From Cellvibrio sp. (GTDB lineage: Bacteria > Pseudomonadota > Gammaproteobacteria > Pseudomonadales > Cellvibrionaceae), in the NCBI GenBank assembly GCA_016712405.1, contig JADJRD010000014.1, forward strand, positions 744,001 to 808,000: a stretch of DNA of 64,000 nucleotides, in the 5' to 3' direction. Position numbers and translations under genes: made by a program. The notes beneath the pieces are model-generated. The model worked only from the letters and a program-made list of their open reading frames with translations. It ran no database searches and was not told where the DNA came from. Positions 9,213-17,689 of the stretch are shown here, in pieces. Positions within the stretch are counted from its first letter, which is position 1, and each line of letters opens with the position of its first letter.

Positions 9213-9470
9213 CTAGTAGTGTTTATTTTCAGTTGTGAACTGGCCTTGTCGTAAAGGTTTGAGTAAATACTCTAATCCGTTCAATCGAATTTCATACATC
9301 AATGAAAGTAATAGGCCTAAATTGCCTTTTGGAAAACCCGTGCGAGCCATCCAGACCAGATAATGTTCAGGGATATCAGCAATTAATGCACCACTGAATT
9401 TTCCATAAGGCATAGTGGTATTCACCAGTGCTTTTAAGACTTGTGGATCAATTGATAATTCACTCATCAT
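9213..9470 (-). CDS. DUF3820 family protein
   Basis: This 85-residue protein matches the small DUF3820 family, with the characteristic MPYGKFSGALIADIPEHYLV and the later FPKGNLGLLL and LNGLEYLL. Pfam relatives have been described as putative quorum-sensing-regulated virulence factors, but no molecular function is established. Its ATG overlaps the stop of yciH (ATGA), so the two are co-translated. Its end lies five bases from the end of the convergent metallopeptidase frame. Confidence 0.8.
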   Translation of the reverse strand: MMSELSIDPQVLKALVNTTMPYGKFSGALIADIPEHYLVWMARTGFPKGNLGLLLSLMYEIRLNGLEYLLKPLRQGQFTTENKHY

Positions 9471-9793
9471 CCACCAGCCAGTTTGACTTGATAACCACGT
9501 TTTTCTAATTCTGATTTAATTTTATCGCGTTGATCGCCCTGTATTTCGATAACACCATCTTTGACCGAGCCTCCCACTCCGCACATCACTTTAAGTATTT
9601 TGGCTAATTCTTTTAATTCGGATTCAATTAATGGAATGCCTGAAATTGTGGTGACCCCTTTACCATTGCGTCCTGCAGTTTCGCGTTTAATTCTTACTAT
9701 GCCATCACCAATAGGAATTGCAGTGTTGGACTTTTCTTCTTTAATTCGGCCCGTTTCTGTGGAATAGACTAATGAAGAGCTTTTGTTTTTCAT
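9467..9793 (-). CDS. yciH: YciH, SUI1/eIF1-like translation factor
   Basis: The 108-residue protein belongs to the SUI1/eIF1 family. The C-terminal half holds the conserved core GRNGKGVTTISGIPL, CGVGGSVKDGVIEIQGDQRD and KRGYQVKLAGG. In E. coli YciH is a non-essential factor proposed to affect initiation fidelity. It is the first gene of a two-gene operon with the DUF3820 gene, whose start it overlaps by four bases. The MITE-like element at 9825 sits just upstream, so the promoter may lie beside or inside it. Confidence 0.88.
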   Translation of the reverse strand: MKNKSSSLVYSTETGRIKEEKSNTAIPIGDGIVRIKRETAGRNGKGVTTISGIPLIESELKELAKILKVMCGVGGSVKDGVIEIQGDQRDKIKSELEKRGYQVKLAGG

Positions 9794-9824
9794 AAGGATA
9801 TTTTTCGTTTAGTGGATAACTAAC

Positions 9825-9977
9825 AGAGACCTTTGCACGAATACATTTTTATTTAATTTCGCATCGTCATCCCTGCGAAGGCAGGGATCCAGCCTTTGAT
9901 TTCACTGATATTTTTCAACAGCTGGATTCCTGCTTTCGCAGGAATGACGGTAAAGTCTGATTCGTGCAAAGCTCTCT
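9825..9977. repeat. MITE-like element with nested inverted repeats
   Basis: The ends form an 18 bp terminal inverted repeat (9825-9842 against 9960-9977) with one mismatch, based on AGAGACCTTTGCACGAAT. Inside is a second inverted repeat pair of about 29 bp: 9865-9893 begins CGTCATCCCTGCGAAGGC, and 9921-9949 runs back to GACG. AAC flanks both ends and may be a 3 bp target duplication. No coding capacity is present. Related inner repeats recur at about 57335-57431 and 59365-59450. Confidence 0.7.
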
Positions 9978-10387
9978 AACAATATTTTTTGTGCATTTAT
10001 TCTAATGGTTCTCAGTCAAGATAAATGATTTCGTCGAAAAAATTTACAGTGAGTGATTCACAAATGACAAATTTATTCTTTAATAAATTTGCAGAAATGT
10101 GAAGAATGTAAAAAATTATCAATTTTTTACATCTATAACAAAATAAACTAAGAGAAAAAATCTTTTGTAAAACAATAGGCTAACGGATTTTCTTAAAAAC
10201 CCACAAAACTTGGACACAGGTTAGAACAAAAAACAAGCTGTTTTTACTGGAAAAGTCTGATTACTATGCCACCCTAATTGTTGCACGGGTCTGTTTTGCT
10301 ACAGCAGATGGATAGGATTCGGCATGAGTTGCACACACGAGATTGCGTTCCTTCGAGCGTTGCTATTCAAAACCGGAGTACCCAGTT
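9978..10387. other. AT-rich intergenic region upstream of mltF
   Basis: About 410 bases without a convincing gene. It is strongly AT-rich from 10020 to 10210 and holds several A- and T-runs. A TTG-started extension of mltF enters at 10343, but no ribosome binding site supports it. I recognised no RNA gene or operator. Confidence 0.5.
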
Positions 10388-11803
10388 ATGGATATACGAA
10401 ACCTTTCTAATCTGGTTATACGACATTTATTGTTGTTAACCTGTCTTGCTCTCTCCGCCATTCTGGTGGAACGAAGTGTCCCTCAATCCCATTTGGAAAG
10501 AGTGATTGAATCTGGTGAAATTCGCGTGATTTCCCGCAATGGCCCCACGACTTATTACGAAGGTTCAAATGGGCTTACAGGTTATGGCTATAAGTTGGTA
10601 AAAGGCTTTGCCAGTCAGCTGGGCGTTAAATTAGTGATAGTTAATGAGCCTCAGGCCCCGCTCTTGCGTTTATTGAATGGGCAAGAGGATATGGTAGTTG
10701 CTGCCATTACGACCAATGAGGCGGGCGATCTTCCGGTGCGATTTGCTGACCCTCATCGGCAAATACAATTTGAATTAATCAGTCATGTTGATCTGCCGGT
10801 GCCAACTGATTTGGCCAGCCTCGAAGGCTTGCGAGTCGAACTAACGCCTGAAATGGCACAGCACCCCGAAATGCAGTCCATCCAGGCTGCTAACCCTCAA
10901 GTGATTTGGCATCTGGCAGATACCAATGATCAAGCTGATTTGCTATCCAGAGTTCATCGTGGTCAGCTGGAATTGGCTGTAGTCGATTCGGATACCCTCC
11001 TGTTGCATCAGTACTCGTTCGTCAATGCTCAGCCTGCTTTTACCTTGGGGAAGCCCATGGATTTAGCCTGGGCATTTGCCGCCAGTGTTGATGTCAGTCT
11101 TTATCAGGCAGCACAATCTTACATGCAGCAAATTAAGCAATCGGGTCGATTGGAGAGAATTACTGCCGAGTTTTTCCAGCCGAATGAAGAAATGACCTCA
11201 GTCGATGCTTTGCTGTTGAGTCAACATTTGGAGCAGCGCCTAACCCCTCATATGGATGATATGAAGCGAGCGTCAGAGGAATTCAATTTGGATTGGCGTT
11301 TATTGGCGGCGATTGGTTACAAAGAGTCGCAATGGTTAACCAAAATCGAGTCCCCTACAGGTGTGAAAGGCATGATGATGTTAACCAAAATCACAGCCAA
11401 AGCCATGGGTGTTCAAGACAGGGAAGATCCTCGTCAAGCCATCTTCGGCGCTGCTAAATTGTTTCGCTATTTATTGGATAACCAACCTGAGGCCATTCAA
11501 GGAGAGGATCGGGTTCATTTTGCCTTGGCTTCATACAATCAAGGCATGGGTCACATAGAAGATGCTCGTCGGCTAACCCAGCGTACAGGTGGCGACCCCA
11601 ATCGCTGGCATGATGTGCGTGAACGCTTGCCCTTGCTGTCAATGAGGCAATACTACAGTCAGGCTCGACACGGCTATATGCGCGGTAAAGAGCCGGTTGC
11701 ATTTGTAGATAAGGTTTGGGATTACTACAAAATGTTGGTCTGGCATGAGCAACAGGAGAATTTACGACTGGCAACGGCGAGTGGTAACCCCGCTTGGTTG
11801 TAG
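10388..11803 (+). CDS. mltF: MltF, membrane-bound lytic murein transglycosylase F
   Basis: MltF cleaves the glycan strands of peptidoglycan. The product has an N-terminal hydrophobic anchor (LVIRHLLLLTCLALSAIL), then a periplasmic solute-binding-like (SBP_bac_3) domain from about residue 35 to 255, then an SLT-type catalytic domain. The catalytic Glu is in LLAAIGYKESQW, and TGVKGMMMLT and ALASYNQGMGH are typical of the fold. The ATG at 10388 with GGAG ten bases upstream gives 471 residues and is preferred over the TTG at 10343. It converges with the DUF349 gene. Confidence 0.92.
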   Translation: MDIRNLSNLVIRHLLLLTCLALSAILVERSVPQSHLERVIESGEIRVISRNGPTTYYEGSNGLTGYGYKLVKGFASQLGVKLVIVNEPQAPLLRLLNGQEDMVVAAITTNEAGDLPVRFADPHRQIQFELISHVDLPVPTDLASLEGLRVELTPEMAQHPEMQSIQAANPQVIWHLADTNDQADLLSRVHRGQLELAVVDSDTLLLHQYSFVNAQPAFTLGKPMDLAWAFAASVDVSLYQAAQSYMQQIKQSGRLERITAEFFQPNEEMTSVDALLLSQHLEQRLTPHMDDMKRASEEFNLDWRLLAAIGYKESQWLTKIESPTGVKGMMMLTKITAKAMGVQDREDPRQAIFGAAKLFRYLLDNQPEAIQGEDRVHFALASYNQGMGHIEDARRLTQRTGGDPNRWHDVRERLPLLSMRQYYSQARHGYMRGKEPVAFVDKVWDYYKMLVWHEQQENLRLATASGNPAWL

Positions 11804-11849
11804 TGATAATGAATGCGACCACATCCTTGTGATTCAATCAAATAACGGA

Positions 11850-14330
11850 TTAATTCAGAAAACGCTTCACTAATTGATCATAATCTTCAACCAGTGCTGG
11901 AGTGGCAAACCACTCCAACTGCAAATCGCTGAATTGAATATTTCGTTTGCCAAAACCCTGCTGCATTTGTTGAACTTGATAACGCATACGCGCCGGTTTT
12001 TCATCTTCTGGAGATTCTCGCCCCGCTAAAATATCGGCACGTAAAACCAATTCACGCAATTTTTTATTGGATAGATCGACGTCTGCTGATGTTAAGTTTT
12101 TCGCGTTGATCAATCGAGACTGTAAAGCTGAAGCAATTGTTTTTGGCCAGTCATTGGAAGAAATCAACTTTGAGATTGCCTCGCAGGATTCTTCATTCGA
12201 TTTGCCAGCAATAACGGACACTTCAAAACCATGCAATTCTTTTGCTGCAGAATAAATCACCTGCCAGCGATTTTTTTCTGCTTGCAGTTTATGTTGATGA
12301 ATCTTGTCATTCACGGCTTGCACAGCGTTTTGCATAGACTGCTGTAAACCTTTTGCTTGATCCCGCGGCAAATCCAAAACTGCAAACTGTTGTTGGGTGG
12401 ATTCGATTTGGGTTTTAACAGCTGATGCATCTGTAAAATTCTGTTGGGATAAATCACGAATCACTCCAATCAACTGATTTGCTTGGTTCAACATGGCTTG
12501 GCGTTCAGCTTGCGCAGCATTAGTTTCTTCCTGACGGCGTGCAAATACAGCATCACAGGTTTGACGAAACTCATTCCACGAAGATTGATCTTCCTTAAAC
12601 CAGGTTTTACCGATGGTTTTCCAGCTTGCTTGTAATTGTTTCACTGAATCACAAGCAACACGGGTGTCGGTGTGAGTGAGTAATTGTTTTGCTTGTTCAA
12701 CTAGAGCGTGCTTCTGTTGTTTGTTGGCATCGTAAGCTGAAGCCATTTTGTTAAATAAACTCTCCATTAAAGTTTCAAAATCTTTCTGCAAATCGTTGCC
12801 GGCTTTTCGCGGTACTGGCCAGTAGGTTTGCCATTCCTGGCGCGCGGTTTTTAAGGTTTGCTCAACATCTTTCCAAATGGCATTTTCCCAATCATAGGCC
12901 TGCAAATAAGTTTGTAATTGTCCGACCATTTCGCGACGTTTTTGCAAATGCATTTCACGTTCTGCAGCTTGCTTTTCAAAATATTCTTTGCAGGGAGCAT
13001 AAGCTTGTTGCGATGCTTGTTGGAATTCATTCCACAATTGATCATCTTGTTGTTGGCCACCTTTACTGACTTCTTTCCAGGTGTCTTGTAAATCATGAAT
13101 CTTGCTGGCTTTATCAGCAGGAGCCATAGTGGAATTTACCAAAGCCTGCATTTGAGTGATTAGTGCTTCTTTTTTCGGCGTGACGGCAAACTCATGCCAA
13201 TCACCCAATTTGGCCAATTGCTGTTCAAATTCTTCCAGTTTAGTTTGCAAACCTTTTGGCAGCTCGGAAAAATCTTGTGCTTTAGCGTTTAATTCTTTTT
13301 GAATTGCCCGTGCCTTACGAACAAAACCTTGTTCGGCAGACCATAAACCTTTTCGCAATAAATCGCTGAAATCACGCACCGCGTCTTTTGCAGTTTGCTC
13401 GATTTGTCTGCGTTGATTTAACCATTCCGAAAATTCTTGTTTAACTTCTGCCAGGGCTTCAACGGCTTCATCGCCAAGATCTTTAGCTGAACGCATCAGT
13501 TGATTTAATTTATGCTGTAGAGTTTGTTGTTGATCGCCTTCCAGAATTTTGACTTGTGATAATAATTGTTGCGCGCTGCCAGAAGTTTTTAGTTGATCCA
13601 ACAAATTTAATGCTTGTTGTTTACGTTGCTCAAATGATTTTGCCAAATATTCCAATGGCAAATTACGATTCATTGCCAAACGCATGGCATTGCTTAATTC
13701 CTGAATTTTGGCTTCGTACTCTTTGAATAGATTCTCACTCCATTCAGATACTTTTAACAAAGAAGCTGAGAGTGTTTGGATATCGACTAGAGTTGCTTCC
13801 GCTAACTGAACGGCCTGAGCATCCAACTCATGTCTTTCTTCTTCATCCGCTATCGCTTGCGCTTTAGCTTGGATTTTTGCCTCACAAGCTGCCAAAGCTT
13901 TTGCATAAGCTGATTGTGTGGCAACTGATGCCGATTGCTCCAGTGTTTGCCATTCCTGTTGCAACAAAGTTAATTTGGCTTTAAACATGGCATCAGCTTC
14001 AAGATGCGAATGCTTTTCCAGTTTTTCAGACACTCTTTTAGCGGTTGCTTCTACTTCAGCCAATTCTTGATCGGCGGTTTTAAACACATCCAGTTTGGTT
14101 TTCACTATTTTGAAAACATTTTTGTCTTTTTGTTTGGCCAATTTGGATAAGGCTTCCAGCATTTCGCGCGACTGAATTTTTTCTGCAGCGGCTTGACGAA
14201 CTTGTGTCGCTGCACCTTCGCTCGCCAGCTTCAAAAGCGTCGCTTCATCTTGCGCCTGATTAACTTCATCCAGTGTAATCACAGGTTTTGGCGGTTTGGC
14301 GGGAGCCACAATAGGAGCCGATTCTTTCAC
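11850..14330 (-). CDS. DUF349 domain protein (5' end possibly frameshifted)
   Basis: A long, Gln/Ala/Lys/Glu-rich helical protein with repeated Trp-centred units such as LWNEFQQASQQAY and SSWNEFRQTCDAVFARRQEE, typical of DUF349 repeats found in Pseudomonas-type proteins of unknown function. As it stands it starts with a GTG at 14330 and has 826 residues. A better start exists at ATG 14377, only five bases after the ydiJ stop, encoding MKLLSALFGKK. That frame reaches a stop after 16 codons, but one extra A in the A6 run (14345-14350 on the plus strand) would fuse it to this frame. The real product is therefore probably about 16 residues longer. Confidence 0.75.
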   Translation of the reverse strand: MKESAPIVAPAKPPKPVITLDEVNQAQDEATLLKLASEGAATQVRQAAAEKIQSREMLEALSKLAKQKDKNVFKIVKTKLDVFKTADQELAEVEATAKRVSEKLEKHSHLEADAMFKAKLTLLQQEWQTLEQSASVATQSAYAKALAACEAKIQAKAQAIADEEERHELDAQAVQLAEATLVDIQTLSASLLKVSEWSENLFKEYEAKIQELSNAMRLAMNRNLPLEYLAKSFEQRKQQALNLLDQLKTSGSAQQLLSQVKILEGDQQQTLQHKLNQLMRSAKDLGDEAVEALAEVKQEFSEWLNQRRQIEQTAKDAVRDFSDLLRKGLWSAEQGFVRKARAIQKELNAKAQDFSELPKGLQTKLEEFEQQLAKLGDWHEFAVTPKKEALITQMQALVNSTMAPADKASKIHDLQDTWKEVSKGGQQQDDQLWNEFQQASQQAYAPCKEYFEKQAAEREMHLQKRREMVGQLQTYLQAYDWENAIWKDVEQTLKTARQEWQTYWPVPRKAGNDLQKDFETLMESLFNKMASAYDANKQQKHALVEQAKQLLTHTDTRVACDSVKQLQASWKTIGKTWFKEDQSSWNEFRQTCDAVFARRQEETNAAQAERQAMLNQANQLIGVIRDLSQQNFTDASAVKTQIESTQQQFAVLDLPRDQAKGLQQSMQNAVQAVNDKIHQHKLQAEKNRWQVIYSAAKELHGFEVSVIAGKSNEESCEAISKLISSNDWPKTIASALQSRLINAKNLTSADVDLSNKKLRELVLRADILAGRESPEDEKPARMRYQVQQMQQGFGKRNIQFSDLQLEWFATPALVEDYDQLVKRFLN

Positions 14331-14382
14331 AATGGTTTGTTTGGTTTTTTACCAAATAAAGCAGAGAGTAATTTCATTTTCG

Positions 14383-17300
14383 TTATTCACTCAGTTGTCG
14401 TAATAAAATTTGCAATGGATGCGGTAACTCACGTTTTTCGAATCGCTTAACCTGGCTACGACAGGAATAACCTGTTGCTGTTAATCGATTGGCATTCGCG
14501 GGATTTTGTACAATTTTTTGCCATGACAAAGCAAAAATAGTTTTGGAGGTTTCCAGATTAGCGGCTTCGTGCCCGAAAGTACCTGACATGCCGCAACAAC
14601 CTGTCTCCACGACAGATAATTTATTACCCAATGCACTGAAGATTTGTTGCCATTCCTTGATTGAGCTGAGTGCGTTGGTTTTTTCTGTGCAATGTGCCAA
14701 CAGAGTAAATTCATCTGCTTTAATTTTGGAAGAGAACTGTTGCAAATGCACAGACTGTTTTGCTAACCACTCCTGAATCAATAAAACCTGGGGTGCAGTG
14801 TCACCCAGTATTTTTTTATACTCAAAGCGATAGGTTAATGTCATCGCCGGATCAACACCAATCATGGGGATTTTTGCGCTAGCTAATCCATTCAAGTAAG
14901 TCGCATTAACATCAGCCGCTTTGGCAAAAGCATTTAAAAATCCATGCACATGCAAGGCTTTGCCATTAGGCTTAAAGGGTGCCAATAAAGGAACAAAATT
15001 TAGTTTTTTCAAAGCCGTTAAAATATCAATGACCACTTGGGTTTCGAAATAACTGGTGAAAGCATCTTGTACCAAAATCACGGCACGCGATTTTTCATCG
15101 GCAGATAGTTTGGCAATCGTCTCCAAACTGGCATAGGGAATCGATAATTTTTTCGCTGCTTGATGCAAACTGATTCCAGTTAACAATGGACTATCCACCA
15201 TGCCAACATAACGCGCCATGAGTTTTTGCACCCATTGCGGTTTCATCAATGTGTTATACAACCAAGGTGCCTTTGCAAGCCAGGGCAATAAAGTTTCCAA
15301 ACTGCCGACAAAATAATCTTTAACGGGTCGCAAATAACGTCCGTAATAAAGTTCTAAAAATTTGGCCCGAAACTCGGGGACATCCACTTTAATCGGACAC
15401 TGGCCAACACAGGATTTACAAGCCAAACAAGCCTGCATAGATTCATTCACTTGATGCGAAAAATCATATTCGCCGCGACGTTTTTTCAAGGTATTGCTGA
15501 TACGACCTGGCAAGCCCAGAACAAAAGATGCATGCTTAACTTTTTGTGATTCATCGAGTGGATTAATTCCGCGATCACTTAACTGCTTTAACCATTCACG
15601 CATCAAAGATGCCCGACCTTTGGGTGAATGAGTTCGCTCGCGTGTCGCCTTCCAAGAAGGGCACATAGCATCGTTGGGATTCCAGTTGTAACAAAGTCCA
15701 TTACCGTTGCAATGCACAGCTTCCTGATAATTCTCCCAGACTTGCACCGGAATTTTTCGATCAGTTTGTCCGCGTGTTGGCACTTGATCAATTTTTAATA
15801 AAGGAATATCCGCGGCAGGTGTTGCGATTTTGCCGGGATTTAATTGATTGCGTGGATCAAACACTGCTTTAATGCGTTGAATTTGTGGATAGAGCTCGCC
15901 AAAAAACGCAGGCGCATATTCCGAGCGCACACCTTTGCCATGTTCACCCCATAACAATCCATTATATTTTTGCGTAAGTGCAACGACTCTGTCGGTAATA
16001 ATGCGCACCATTTTTCTTGTTCGGGATCTTTCATATTGAGTGCCGGACGAACGTGTAACACGCCAGCATCCACATGACCAAACATGCCATAGGTGAGTTT
16101 ATATTCATCCAGTACTTGTCGAAATTCCAAAATATAATCGGCAAGATTTTCCGGTGGCACAGCAGTATCTTCTACAAAAGGCACGGGGCGAATTTCGCCT
16201 TCAACATTACCTAATAAACCCACCGCTTTTTTACGCATGCCCCAAATTTTATTGACGGCATCACTTCCCCAGGCAATTGAATAGTTGATGCGACCGTTTA
16301 CGGCAGGCTGATCCAATAAATCCGTTAATTTTTTGATATCGGCGCGCAGGGTGTCATCATCATCGGCCGTGTATTCAACTAAATTGATCCCTTGAATTTT
16401 TTCACCTGAGACGGGCGCCGGAAAAAATTCTGCAACGGAATGCCAAACACTGTCATTCATCGCCAGATTCAATACTTTCGAGTCGACCGTTTCAATTGAG
16501 GTGGGATTGGCTTTCATTAACTCGGTTGCATCACGCAATGCCGCATTAAAATCGCGATAGTTAACACTGATTAAAGCACTGACTTTTGGAATGGATAATA
16601 AATTGATTTTAGCTTCCGTAATAAAACCCAAAGTACCTTCACTGCCGCACAAAATATTATTCAGATTAAAGCGATTTTGTTCGTCTCGAATATGCGCTAG
16701 ATCGTAACCTGTTAAACAGCGGTTTAATTTGGGAAATTTCGCTTGAATTAAATTCTGATGTTGTTTTTGAATTGAATCGACTTCGCGATGAATTTTACCG
16801 ATTAAATTGTCTTGCAATTGAATGTCAGCAAGCGTTTCATCAGTAACAGAATAAGAAACCCATTCACTGCCGTCCAACAAAACCGTTTTTAATTCGAGAA
16901 CATGATCGCGAGTTTTGCCATAACGACAAGAACCTTGGCCTGATGCGTCGGTGTTAATCATGCCGCCGATAGTGGCGCGATTACTGGTTGAAAGTTCCGG
17001 TGCAAAAAAAAGTCCGTGCGGTTTAATAGCAGCGTTGAGTTGATCTTTAACAACACCGCACTGCACACGCACCCATTTTTCTTCTGCATTAATTTCCAGA
17101 ATTTTATTCATATGTTTGGAAGTATCTACCACCAAACCATCCGTCAACGATTGTCCATTAGTTCCTGTTCCACCACCACGCGCACTTAGCACAATGGTTT
17201 GAAATTCAGTCTCCTGACTCAGTCGCACAATGATTTGTAAATCTTCTGCATCGCGCGGATACAAAACGCCCTGAGGCAAGACTTGATAAATGGAGTTGTC

Positions 17301-17429
17301 GGTTGCCAAGACTGTGCGATTGGCATAATCCGGGCTCACATCACCTTTGAATCCACGCGAAGGCAAAGCTTCCATAAAGCGTAAATACAAGGCTTGGACG
17401 GGAGAAGTCTGGTTTATTGCAGGAATCAT
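14383..17429 (-). pseudogene. ydiJ: YdiJ-like FAD/FeS D-2-hydroxyacid dehydrogenase, frameshifted
   Basis: Two overlapping frames together encode one YdiJ-type protein. The 5' frame (17429 to about 16016) carries the FAD-binding domain (ARGGGTGTNGQSLTDG, ATIGGMINTDASGQG) and the FAD-linked oxidase C-domain. The 3' frame (from 16011) continues with GEHGKGVRSEYAP, the ferredoxin motif CLACKSCVGQCPIKVD and a Cys-rich C-terminus (GCCGMSGTFGHE). The break is at a run of five A (16011-16015 plus strand); one more A joins EQEK to MVRIITD and gives 1015 residues, close to the 1018 of E. coli YdiJ. YdiJ oxidises D-2-hydroxyglutarate/lactate-type substrates. Either a sequencing error or a real inactivation. 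Confidence 0.88.
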
Positions 17430-17551
17430 CGGGTATCAACATCACATCTGACAGGGAGCTGCATTCTACAGATTTGTGCTCTTTCCAACCATGTGCTGCT
17501 GCAGTCTCTTATAGCCAAAAAGAATTGATAGAGTCAGTCGGCTCTATTGAC

Positions 17552-17595
17552 GCACTAGTGCACAAGTAATAGTATCTCGTTGCACCCTGTATACA
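17552..17595. promoter_or_regulatory. Candidate operators upstream of the first TonB receptor
   Basis: The 260-base gap between divergent ydiJ and the receptor holds two perfect palindromes: GCACTAGTGC at 17552-17561 and TGTATACA at 17588-17595. A possible extended -10 (TGTGATACT) follows near 17613-17621. The ACTAGT core also occurs in a palindrome upstream of the nearby GntR gene (20713-20722), so these may be sites for that regulator. This is inference from sequence symmetry only. Confidence 0.35.
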
Positions 17596-17689
17596 AGTGT
17601 ACTTGGGTGTCAATGTGATACTAACACGAGCCATTTGTCAGCCTTAGCTTGTTGCAAATGACCAGAATAATCAGCACAGGATATTTTTT

